Shown here piece by piece: positions 45,630 through 57,500 of a stretch of 64,000 nt of DNA. The position numbers and the translations under genes were made by a program. The first letter of the stretch is position 1. Every line of letters begins with the position of its first letter. The DNA comes from Siderastrea radians. Taxonomy: Eukaryota > Cnidaria > Anthozoa > Scleractinia > Rhizangiidae. The notes under the pieces are model-generated. The model saw only the letters and a program-made list of their open reading frames with translations, was not told where the DNA came from and did no database searches. The stretch is taken from assembly GCA_964017195.1 (NCBI GenBank), contig OZ024892.1:19646889-19710888 (forward strand). Direction: 5' to 3'.

Positions 45630-45695
45630 TGTACAGCCACCCCCAAGGAAGGGGATGGCTTAGGGATTTGTGGTGGCTGTACACAGGCTATAAGG
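45630..45695. repeat. Short hairpin repeat
   Basis: TGTACAGCCACC pairs with GGTGGCTGTACA across about 35 bp. It may be a MITE remnant. No gene is seen between 44900 and 46029. Confidence 0.55.
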
Positions 45696-46029
45696 CCGGT
45701 AGGTAGTGTAAGAATCTCTCAAACGCGACCTTCATGAGCGAGCTGCAATCGCAATCGCTGGCATTAATTCCCATTGCTCCCTGCGTGCCTCTCTGTTTTA
45801 CGCTTTCAGTGAGAAAACAAGACATGGTTTATGCATCGTTACATTCATAAACATTACATTCCCCACTGCATTCAAAAAGTGACGTTAGCCTCGTTTTCAT
45901 CCGTTATTACTGAAAGTGTACGTATGACTTTGTGTGATCCTTTCCTGATTCAGCCCACTGCCTCGCTAAGTCCGTCCGTTTTCCTCGAACGTTATAATGG
46001 GCAACATAAAGGAGCTTACACTGGTGTTT

Positions 46030-48222
46030 TTACAATGTTAGTTTGTTGTAAATTCTTTGACGCAGGTGGTATCTCTCCGATCGCTCGACTACTGCCTCAA
46101 CATCTTCTTCCTCAAGACTAACTGCTGCTGCTGGTAACTGGCCAATTTTTTTCATTGCTGCTAATCTCGAAAAATAACTGGTGACTTGTTGGGAGGTCAG
46201 CCACTCCTCCTTGCCAAACAGGTGATCACCAACTTCGTTTCGTAGAGTACGCATTCGTGTCGCTGCTTCTGCCGGGGTGATCTTCCGACCGGTTTCTTCA
46301 CCGATCATAAATTGCTCCAAAAGAAAGCTCTTTACTTGTTCAGAAAACCTGCTTCTCCGTCTCGATCTTGCTTGAGCCCATCCCATGACTACTTCACTTT
46401 CAATGTCTTCAGAAGACGAGCTTGCCGTTTCAAAATAAGAAGGATTCTCGGGCTTCAAAGAGATACAATGCTTGGCCCATTTGCGTCGAATTTGGTCGTA
46501 CTGTGACTCTTCATGAAGTTTAAATTGATGGCGTCCGAAGTCAATGTGCCGTTGGAGGTTACGGTTTGTTTTGAAGGCTTTAACACATCCCTCTTCCGGG
46601 CAATTAAACCAGTCACAATCTTCTTCCTCTTCCGCAGATGGAGCAACGGGCGCAGTGACATGGGGATCATCTTCAGCTGGCTGCTTGGACTCTTTCTTCA
46701 GCAACCCAGAAGTCTCACTTGGTTCACAAAACGGCAGTATGACGTTCACTCCTGTCTCACCCTGTGACCTTCCCATCTTACTTAGCTTCTGCTTTGAAAT
46801 CCTCTTACCCTCTCCAACCTGGAACGTCTTCCATACAATCATTCCACCATCCTCAGTATACTGAAAGTTGTTCAGCTGGCTAATTCCACTAAACTTGTAA
46901 GTGGCAGCTGTTTGTTTCTTTGTGTTAAGTTCAATGACAGCAGCACGGCAGCCCTTAACTCCACCATACGAATCAAGGGCTTCCTTTAATTGCTGTGCTG
47001 TTATTACATCATGACCTACCGAATAAGCGATCAAATGAACGAAAATTAGACTGTGAAATTCATTTATTCAGACAAGCTTTGTTTACACGGACAAAGACTA
47101 TCCGCAGAGTATACCAAGGAATTACCTTCGTTGAGGTATCTGGTTACGTGCGTTTTAAGAGGTGCAATCTTTCTGTCGCAGACGTCTTTACCACTGTTTG
47201 CCTCGCTGAAGCTGTAGTTTCTTAGAGTCAAGCCTCCTTTTGCGGTAATAACGGGGGCACTGATCAACAGAGGTGCATTGTGGTAACAGCCAGCGTTGTC
47301 GCTCCTCAGGAATATCTCTTTGAGATCAGGGGAGATTTGCACAAGCTGTTGAACCAGGTGATCCAATATTGACAACACTGCAAACCAATCTTGATTGCAC
47401 TTTTCAAAAATATGAACAAACGTCTGCACCTGTGGAAGAAAAAACCGGCGATAACAACTAATATTGTTATTATTTAGAGACGTTTACGATGTATGTATTG
47501 ACGATAAACAATTACTAACTTGTGCTTGAGCTAAGTAAGGACATTGCTAAGAGAACTACGCGAACGGTGCCGATAAAGAAAAAACGGTAAATGTCAAGCT
47601 CAGTGAAGAAATAAGAAAGAGGGAATATTCAATATGTCACTACCGTGGGACAAAAAAATCCTGAGTCTTTAAAGAGAATCCAAACACTGAACTACTGGGA
47701 ACCTCGTGGCAAGCTTGGTCGTACTGCAATACGGTCATTGTGACACGCGTTCTGTATGGGTCTAGCGTCAGCAGTGTAAAAGAGTCCTGTGCGTAGGAGG
47801 TTGCACTCATTACCTCGAACTCAGCTGCCTCATCTTCTGCTCTCGTAACGCAGGCTGAAACATGCCAACTAATGCCTCTTTTACCAAACCACTCACTCTG
47901 AGTCTCGCGGTGGCTTCTTGGGAGCCATTTCATCGCCCAATCCATGACGACTAACACCTGCTGTGCGGTTAGATGATCAAGAATGTCGATTTTGGCCCTT
48001 TCCTGGTTGATAGCTCTCACAATATGTGATTTCCACTCCAAGATCTTTTCTCTAGCTCTCTCGGCATCATATGTAAGCTCTTCCTTCTGTTCCTGATAAC
48101 TAAGAATACAGATGTTGGTTACATAGAACAGATGGATAATGAATAAAAAGGAATTTTTGTGTTTATAATTATAATAATATTCATGATAATAATGATACTA
48201 ATACTACTACTACTACTGCTAC

Positions 48223-48299
<77 letters not shown>

Positions 48300-51200
48300 T
48301 TCCAGTTGATCTGTATCTCTATGCGATGTCAGGTCAATGTCCTAAATTGGAAACCTGACCCATACTGAACGTTGAACTGCCAATATCTCTGCATCCGGCT
48401 TAGCTTACCTGTAGGAAATGTCTTTAGATTCTAGTCCAGCAATTAAATCATCAGCAACTTTCTTACAATCTAAGCATCGATCGCACTGCATGGTATGGTC
48501 ATGGTCACAAGCTGACTGGAACTGAGCATCCTCGGAGGATAAGGCAAAGCGTATACAGTGATCAGCACAGGGACTTTCCTCCAAAACATGAAGTTTGTAA
48601 TCCGCTTTCAAATATCTTTTAGCTCCTCGAATTCTTTGTTTTACGTTGTCAACCCACTGAAGAGATGATCCTATATGAGAAAAAATGAAAAAAAGAATGC
48701 CTCCTGTTATCTTGCACCGTACTTTTAGACAAGCACCCTTCCTACCATTGAGGGTCGAGCGAGAAGAACACGCACACGCGCGCCACACCTACTCGTGCCA
48801 CACCTACTCGTTGCGTTTCTACACAGGTGAGTGGGGGGGGGTTAATATCCATGGATTGTTATTACAGAATGGTGTAAATGAACCAATCGACTCTACCCAC
48901 CCAGAGAAGCCATTGTTTGTAGAATGCTTTCCATGGTATCAAAAGCCATTGCTCCTTCGCTAGTGACATTGTCAAGACCCGCAAGACTCTTTTTCTTGGA
49001 GGCTGCACATATCTAAGACAAATAGAGCAGACGGTAATATGCAGATGGAATTATTAGTAACACGAACATATTCTTCATTGGGCTGAGCAATTGCAAGTTG
49101 TAGCTTCATCAGATCGACAGATGTATTACAGTTTGTTGGGGGTTTCTGCGTTACTGCAACCTTTGTAGTAGTCAAGGGTCAGTCAAGACATATCGTAGTT
49201 TTTATGTAATTGCTATACTTTATTTTTGCGCGAGTAACCACCTCCCACGCAAAAGGACTGAAAGTGTCATTTTTTGTTATAATAGTAGTCTAGCATCTAA
49301 TTTAACAAACTAGACGGTGGTTGCGCATCACTTTTTCGTGCATTACAATGTTATTGTGCAAGTGGTAGACTTTTGCTGTTGAAAATGTTATTTCGAATGC
49401 AAAGGAAGCATGTCTATTCTGTTATAAACCTTTACCTTCAAGATAGAAAAAAGCGTTGATCTTCCAAGGGGACGAAAGCCGACTTCACGGCAGTATGACT
49501 GGTACAACTTAACCATTCTGGAACTTATTATGGTCCGTACCACATCAGGTATTTCGATAGATTCTCCAGTCGACATCTTCAATTTTCTCGTGCCATATGC
49601 CACGTCTTGCTGGTAATGGGGGCTACTAATAAACTCCAAGAAATGGTCAACTTTCTCTCCGTCTAACCGATACCGTATTACTGGCTCTCTCTCTTCAGAA
49701 ATTCCTTCTCCTACAACCACAGCATGTTTCCTGGCCTGATCGATTCTCCAGGTCGTCAGCCCTGGAACCATCGTTTTTAACTGCGTCTTACTGTAGTGGT
49801 GTACAAAGATTGACAGGATCGTCATCTTTGTGTACCATGACGTCGCTACATCGTACAGTGACACCAGTGTCGCCATGACCTTGTTTTCTGGCTCCAATTC
49901 TCTAGTTGAAGGGGGTTCTGTAATCATGGCAAGAAGCTCGGCAGACTGCCCAGGTGCAATACATTCAAGCGCTGATTCAACAACTTCCTTCGACTTTCGC
50001 TTTATGTAAGAACGCGTACTTTTTGCAACATCTGACACTGGCTGATTAAGCTGGAAGCATACTGGGCTTATTTTTCCATCGCTCCAACTGGCAATATTCC
50101 TATTTAGGGCTTGAAGTCTGCGATTAGGCTGAGGTGTTGGAAAGTAATCTTTTTCATCCAAGCACAACGACTGTACTAGTGCAGGCATTGGAGTCATGAT
50201 GTCCTCATACTGGCTCTCGATTTTAGAGTATTCACCAGGTTGAACCTGTTAAAAAAGATAAGACAAGTCCGTTAGTGCTTACGGTCGAGACGAAGTAGTT
50301 CTCTTAAAAAAGGGTCATACCTGCACGCGCCTTTGTCTTGACAAGGGTGTTGTAAGTTTACCTTCCGCGACGCTTTCATCAAGTTCGTCAGGTTCTGTTA
50401 CGGCCTCTTCTGAAACCTTTCAAGAGGTAAAAAACAGGCAATAAATAGTCAGCATCCTAAGGGGCGGACACTCAGTGAAGATGGCGGTTTATATCCAGGT
50501 TCAACGAGGTGAATTGAAGTGTTGCTTACAGAGATTCACTTTGCGAAAAATATATTAAAATCTATATCTAAATTTTAATTCAAGACAAGAAACTTCATGC
50601 CTGGAAGAAAATCTTTTTCTTTTTTTCATTCATTCCCCTCTGGAAGAGGATCATTTACTGATTCATTCGTTCATTCATTATCTCTAACCAGTCTCAGTCA
50701 AATATACTTCTACAACCGTTGATCGCGCCTGAAACAGACAGATGCGGTTTTATAGCCTAACTGTGGTTTCTTAAGCAGACTTTCACAGGCTACTAACACA
50801 GGCCTATAGCACCGTCTTGGCTCAGAACGGTGCTGTTATCGTGCACTCTCCATTCTTAGTAAGGGACGTCTACATGTTATCGTCGAAAGTCAGCCTGATA
50901 ACATCATAACCGAGGCTAGGATCTAAGTGTTCCCTTTTGTTTCGCTGGTCGCATTTGGGTAGGGAAGGGAGAGAAGGGAGCGCTAATGGCAGAGAAAAAT
51001 GGTTCAAAAGCAATCAGACTATTGTCCTCGTTATCTATGAGAACAGCCAACATCGCTATATCATCGAACTAGCGACCAGGATACTTCTGCGTAAGGTAAA
51101 AATCCACTAACAGGTTCAATGACAGTACCTGCATATCTGATTCTGTAAACGTCTTCGTGTGGATTCCCAGACATTTCATACATATACCTAATTAGTCAAT

Positions 51201-51993
51201 AAAAGCAATTCAGACGAGTTTGAGGAAAATAATTTCCAAAACAAAAATGAAAAGTAATAGCTAAAACGTGAAACGAACCAAGGGGAAAAAATGACATGGT
51301 CTGAGATAGGGAGGCGAGCACTCGAGAGTACGAAGCACGACAAAGAGTGTGCAGCACCATCAAGTGAGGACAACCGATGCATTCCCCATGGCACGCGGTT
51401 GATGGGTGGACGACATGTTAATGACATGCTAACTGCCTTTAAGCCAATGAAAATTTTCCGTTTTTGGTTGTGGAGAAAAAGGGGAATTCAGGTGCTCCAC
51501 CGTTTGTTTCTCTTTTCCTCACTTCCCTTCACCCTCCGACTCCCTGCTTTCGCGCTCCTCTAACTCATGAGAAAATAGAAGTTCTATGAACAGGCTAGAC
51601 GTTACCTTGGCCGATCTGGCATAGGATGTTCCATTTGTTGAATATTTCTTCCGACATACGTTTAGTCACCCCTCTAACTGGCTTCTGCTTGCTGTCGTGC
51701 AGAGGATATTTGCAGGCCTTGCTTGGCCGCCAACCGAAACTGAACTCATCTCTGTGAAGGGGGCAAATGGTCAAAGAATCTCCGTTTTCGTGAAACAAGC
51801 CAACTCGGAGAAGACAAAGTCTCCATTCGACATCTATATCCTGGGCCGTCGTTTTGTAGCAGCCACTTAAATGACCAGAAACGTCTTTGGTGCATGTATT
51901 TAATGGAACGAGGGTCGTATGTTCTTTGTATCGAGCAGATACGCCGCAATCTTTTTTGGAGTAGCCTTTAAAAGAGCAATTAAACGAGGCCAT
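46030..51993 (-). CDS. Intact nine-exon gene with putative RNase-H-fold Asp triad and C2H2 finger
   Basis: Exons: 51993-51606, 51187-51129, 50416-50321, 50245-49436, 48994-48901, 48670-48409, 48099-47814, 47429-47126 and 47015-46030. All join in frame to about 1094 residues. All introns are GT-AG except that exon 5 must use an unusual AAG acceptor to keep frame. The N-terminus has Cys/His motifs (CPLHRDEFSFGWRPSKACKY, ICMKCLG). Three Asp boxes lie in order: D623 in VLVVMDWAMKW, D709 in IFLRSDNAGCYHN, and D747/D750 in SGKDVCDRK. The order and spacing resemble an RNase-H-fold DDE/DDD transposase. A C2H2 finger (CPEEGC ... HIDFGRH) and a basic C-terminal helix region (EEWLTSQQVTSYFSRL) follow. 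I recognise the architecture as a recurring, unnamed family in cnidarian genomes. It may be a young transposon or a domesticated gene. Terminal repeats were not found. Confidence 0.8.
48180..48299. repeat. Trinucleotide microsatellite in an intron
   Basis: About 115 bp of ACT then AAT repeats in the intron between exons 6 and 7 of the nine-exon gene. Confidence 0.95.
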
Positions 51994-53179
51994 TTTGGTC
52001 GCAAAGAGATTCTGATTGAAATTCGATACAAGAAAAATACACCTGTAGCTGTCAAAGGTCAGACTGTCACGCAATCGTCTATTCCAGGTCCTTTCAGATT
52101 TGCGAGAAGACAGATGTTCGCCGCTCGTTTCCATCCGATTGAGAAAGGTCTATAGGCATTATGTGGTGACCTTCCGCTGAAAGAATATGTTTTCTTTTCT
52201 GAAAAGAATACACCATCTGAAGTATAAAACGGGTCAGTTTTCAAATGACGCAGATACAAGCAGAATACTTTGATGTGCCGTTGTCAGCTCGTTCGATCAC
52301 ATTTGTTCAGCAAAATAACCAAAGTGCCACGAAAGCCAAACAATATACGATAACCAACCTTCAAAGAAAGTGTCTTTTTAATAGCAAGAAGTTCTTTAGG
52401 TGGACAACTTGTCTCAACGGATATCAACAGTAAGTCGGTATGTTGTTTGTTTTCGTTCACGTTTGCTATATGCTTCTGGTTATGTTAAATTGCGAAGCTA
52501 CGCTACCAAAATTTTGGCAAGAGAAACGAATTGTTGCTGCAAAATATGTTTTTAATGACTTTGACATTATTGTTTGAGAAAATTCTATTTTCTTACGTTA
52601 AACTTCAACTGATAAGGATTTTCATGTTGAGCTCATTTGCATATCGAAATGGTATTATGGACATTTATTGATGAAGATACTGTCAACCAACCTAAACTTT
52701 ACAGAGTTTTTATTTGTGAAAAAGAATGACTATTTCTTTGGCAATCTAATGACGGTTTTCAATTGGATTGAGATAGCGCCGCATCTCCACAAATAGCGAC
52801 TATGAAGACCCCACTTCACGGGCGTAAATTCAATAACGTGAATTGATATTTGAATTCTAGACAAACGAATTAACCGACAACAGTTTACTGTACACTGGTC
52901 TTTTGTTAAGGGTTAGAACTACTGTCAGTAGATATGATATTTCGTTTCTTGCCATATTGTGCTTGTACGAGGTGATCAAATTTGGGGTAAATTTTGCCTC
53001 AAATTTGAGCACATTTGTTGATGTGACAGTTTGATTGACATTTCTCCTAAACAATAGACAATTGAGCCAAACTGTTCCACAGGGTATATGTACTAGTGAA
53101 GTTGCACTTGTGTGCCAAATTTGAGGGAAATCGGAGAGATGCATTGTAGACCCGTTTGCATGGTTCTCACATGGACCCT
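51994..53179. other. Upstream region of the nine-exon gene, no other gene recognised
   Basis: The open frame extends upstream of the chosen ATG (51993) to another ATG at 52134. The downstream one is preferred because the conserved-looking Cys-rich part begins there. Otherwise nothing is recognised. Confidence 0.4.
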
Positions 53180-53349
53180 CTCTTAAATCACAGAGTAACG
53201 TGTCACTCCATTTGGCCTTTCTTCCCGGCTTGTGCCTTTCTACTGGTAACTCTTCGTTACATGAAGCTTCATTTGCATCATCATCCTTCAAGTTTGGATC
53301 AGATTCATCATCATCTTCAGTATCAAAGGACTCGTCTAGGGCACCACTG
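53180..53349 (-). CDS. Truncated Myb/SANT-like N-terminal exon
   Basis: An acceptor ACCCCAG precedes an acidic stretch (SFDTEDDDESDPNLKDDD) and then ERHKPGRKAKWSDTLLCDL, the start of a SANT-like domain. The frame then runs into sequence unlike the family, and no clear donor is seen. It may be the N-terminal exon of a gene like 43170-43517, or a fragment. Confidence 0.45.
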
Positions 53350-54036
53350 CTGGGGTAATAATCACAGAAAGATTTATTTTGTTTGATCACTGTATATGAG
53401 TGCATGCCTTAAATTTAACCATTACAGTTAGATACCATATTTCTTCAAGTATTGATAAGTGCCCTACCATCAATATAAGCCCCAATGAAGGTATGAAAGC
53501 TGACGTAGCCACCAAACCGTCACCAAGTGTAGGAGGTAAGGAGGAGGTTCATTTCATTTGAAATTTTTTTGCCAGGGACATTGAACTGCCCAAAATTCAA
53601 GCTTATCGGTGTGTCAATTAGGCAAAAATACAAAATTTGAGAAAACGTGACATGAATATAAGAGCACAGCACCAGCTAAATAATCAAACATTTTCTTCCA
53701 ACATCATGTTTTTGACAAATTTGACTATAATGGTAATGGTGCCTGCCTAATCCAGCCTGGTATTTTGAAAAGTTTGACGTGATAGACAGGGAGTGTTCAT
53801 TATTTATCAGCAGCGAGGGCTGGTAAATGGGAAAGGTGGGCTAAAAAGCTCGGCATTCCTGTGAGGGACTGCAAAAAAAGTTTCTTCCTTTGTAGGAGGG
53901 GGGGGGGGGCAAAAAAGTTTTGGTTTACCACGTATTGACAAAGTGACAACTGATCTTCCAGTTGGTAACATAGCCCTGTTAAACTTTGTCAGAGAGAAAA
54001 TTATGGAATTATTTTGTACATGGTTTAACATGAAGT
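53350..54036. other. No gene recognised; poly-G run
   Basis: A G run of about 12 bases lies near 53898-53909. The last three bases before the Academ element (54037-54039, AAT) are its target duplication. Confidence 0.45.
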
Positions 54037-54039
54037 AAT

Positions 54040-54180
54040 TAGTCCATGGGCCAAGGCCCCCAAAATAGGGTATTTCTTACCACTCAGAGGGACAAATGCT
54101 ATCATTGATTTTTGGAAACCTCTATTCCTCTAGTTTATTTTAGTATGTGATAGCAATGCTAAAAGAGTAGCTTAAGTGCC
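54040..54180 (+). repeat. Left terminal inverted repeat of the Academ-like element
   Basis: This pairs imperfectly with 59780-59900. Conserved blocks are TAGTCCATGGGCCA, TTCTTACCACTC, GAGGGACAAAT and GATAGCAAT. Confidence 0.75.
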
Positions 54181-54551
54181 TAAATCACGTGATGAAATGA
54201 CGTCACTGATGTGAACAAAAAATGGCTATATTTCCCGGATTTTGGTCATCTTTCGACTATTTCATAAGTTGCTGTTGGTTTTAAGCTCACTATGCTTTGA
54301 AAAGATGGCATACAAGGTACCTAGATGATAGTTTAAGAGAAGACAAATAAATATAACGCTATTGTAACTCGGTTTCCATGGTAACGCGTCACAAACTGAA
54401 CTAAGACAATGCAAGAGATATCAACGGCTAATTGGTCAATATGTTTTCTGAAATAAAATAACTTGCATTTCTCTCTGTAGTTAAGTTTCTGAAGGGATCG
54501 CATTTCATAAACATCAGATCAGGCTGTTTTTTTATTAACTCACTTGATCTC

Positions 54552-57500
54552 TTATTCGTCTTCATCTTCCTGGTCATCATCTGAGAAAGCATCGTCGGCT
54601 GCATCCTCCTCTCGTCGGTTTGTACAGTCCTGCAACCGGCATAAATCCGTGCACTTAAGGCCATTGGTAAGGCAGGTACAGCCTGGTAGCTTGCAGATTC
54701 TCGAACACTGACAAGATAGCAACTCCAGAACGGCTTGGGGAGCTGGTTCACCACTCATCCAATCAATGGTAAGTTTGCCGTCCTCCAGACACCAGCCAGA
54801 CCCAACAGGTGAAGGTACTTGAGGGCAGCTCTGCAGACTTCTTTTCCAGATCGCTGCTTGGTAGTTTGCCCGAAGTGAGTGCTTTCGCAGACAATCAGCA
54901 GAGGGTGGAAGTTGGTTCGAGTCAAGTTTGCCTTTCTTTGCACAGAAGAGCCGATAGCGTAGTTCATTCACATCATTGGTTCCTGGATTTGAACTGTAAA
55001 GCTTACACGTGAATTCCTGAAGCCTTTCGAACAACTCACTGGAGACCTCCCACTGCATACCAAGCTGCTTGAAAAGGTCTTGGAAAGATTTGTGTCGCTT
55101 AATGAGTTTTAACGCGGTTATCTTCCCCTTTCCAGCAAACGCACTAACGCTGTCACACCCTGTATAAGCATGCAAACCAATAAGACATTTGCATACCTCT
55201 GGTCCATGCAGCTGAACCGCCATAGAGATGTCTATGTATCTTGTTCGGGTCTGTGTGCCACATTTCATGTATAATGATGCTGGAATAAAGCTCTTAAAAG
55301 TTAGGCAGAGCACGAAGACATCTGTATCTTCTGACGATATCAAGATCGTCTTATAACCAGACCTTGCAGCATCGGCAGCGTGCAATAGTATTCTTGTGTC
55401 GGCCTCTTCTTGCGTTGATCGGAGATCTTCCCTTGTAATGACACTTCCTTGGGAGACTTGGTAGCATTGGTCTTCAGTCGTGACAAAAAGTGTCTTTCCG
55501 GAAAGTTTAGCTACATATCTGTCTTTCTGCCACTGCTCTGCAATAAATGCAATGAAATGCTTCTTGTTCGTGGGGTTTGACAAAAATGTTCGCCATTGCA
55601 GCAGTTTATGTTCTGGTCGGATATTACGGAATTCATTTCCGGTCTGATCAGAACTTCTCTTTTCTCTCTCTGCGTTTTTAATGGAGTTCTCTAAGTACAC
55701 GTCAAACACAACATCGATCCGGTTACTGTTAGCTCCCTCATGCAAGGCCATACTTATCAGTGAATCAGCAACTTCTGAAAACGTCTTTTGATCTCCTTTC
55801 AGCCTCTGAACTAGTGCCATTCCATCAATGATACATGCCGATGGTTGTGGAATGATTTCCGCTGCTGGCACATCCTTCTGTAGCTCTTTTGCAAGGGAAC
55901 TCTTTGAGGTTTTCTTGAGGGAACCATCCGCAGAAGCCAACGCCCAGGGTAGCGGCCCAAGCGGGTGAGACAGCACCTCCTTCATCTTCAGTTGTCTGGT
56001 CTCTGCAATAATAATCATCTGAGCAAATAGTGCTCGGTCAGCCTTGAGGATAACTTCCTTAGCAGTTCCGCGGCTAACTTTCATTTTCTTGTTTAGATCA
56101 CTGAACGTCTTAAGCTGTAATTTAGTCATTTTTTCATGAAACTTCACCTTCGTTGGCTCTGACTCTAGCCTTTGCTCTCTAAATGTTCTGTAGGCCTGTT
56201 CTCCAATTTCTTTAGCCTTCAGAAGGTCGTGCTCGATTTCAGGGGTGGCGACTTTGCCGGTGGATAAACAAACAAGGTCTTGCTGTTCACTCTGGTATGG
56301 ACTGATCCAGATTTCGAAGGTTGATAGCAAGGATTTAACATCTCCTTCGTCCCTTGTGATCCTGCTCTGTTGAAGGTCGTTGTGCGAAGAGCTCGAGCTG
56401 TTCAGGTGGAGGATGTCTTTCAACTGCCTCATAAATATGCTTCGATACTCAGCTGTTAAGTAATACTTGCTTACGGGTCTGGGCTTTAGACTAAACCCCT
56501 TGGTCCCCCCTGGCGTCTGCGTGTCTTTGTTTACCGTTTCTTCGCAAGTCTGGTCGACTGGTATTCTGCCGAAGGTGTTAACCTCGCCAATCTGAACTGC
56601 GAATCCGCCAGATTTGAAATACTCCAATATATTTGGGTGGTCGTCCTCCAGGTGAGACATTTCTGAAACGTACGCAGACAGGTATCTCGCGTAATTGAGG
56701 TTGTCATAGGCGAAACACCAGGGTATCATTTGTCTAATACAAGACAAATGAAGTTCCCAGTTCCCTTCCCTGGTTGCTCTCAACAGGCCCAAAAGAATTT
56801 CTACAATGTCAATGTACGACATCCAGAATGCAGAAAGCTTGCCATTTTCATGTCGAAGACAGTCCATGTACTCCTCAAAAAGTTGGAAAACCTCTGTGGA
56901 TGACGGACTGGACAGTTTCTCTTGGAAAACTTCTTCACAGACATTGTCATACAGCGTTTGAAGATCACCAAAGAAGTTGTCAACCATGGTCTTCTTATGT
57001 GCGCGATTCTCTCCGATCCACGTCTGAAATCCCGACCAAATTAATCTCATGAGAGCTTCATACATGAGCTTATGGAATCTCACGGCACGATTATATCTAT
57101 GGCCATCCAAAACCCCAGAAACAGATCCCTCTGCAATCACACCTGTCTCTACACAAATGTCCCTCAACCCGGCATCCTGAAATCTCTTTCCTATGATTCC
57201 TAGCATAGTGCAAATGGTGTGGAACACTCCCATCCTTAAAATCAAGGTGCTGAACTTCTCCTTATGCTTCCATTTGATTTCTGTGGCTTTTGCATACAAC
57301 GCCTGGTCAAAAACGACTACTATGCTCTGAAGTTTAAGACTGTTCTTTATCTTTAGTGACTGGTTCAGGACTTTGTAGACGGTTGACAAATCAGTGGCAG
57401 GCGCGTCGATAGTTGGTAGATATCCTATGCTGTCTTTGGAGACTTCCACCTCACTGCGTACAGCAATGTTAAACCCGGTCCAACCGCTGACTTTCTGCTT

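Noticed and set aside
48159..48368. ORF with long Leu/Ile runs resembling a membrane protein
   Set aside because: It is a translation of the trinucleotide repeat in an intron.
53807..54031. ORF rich in Pro next to the Academ-like element
   Set aside because: It reads through the poly-G run on the opposite strand and has no support.
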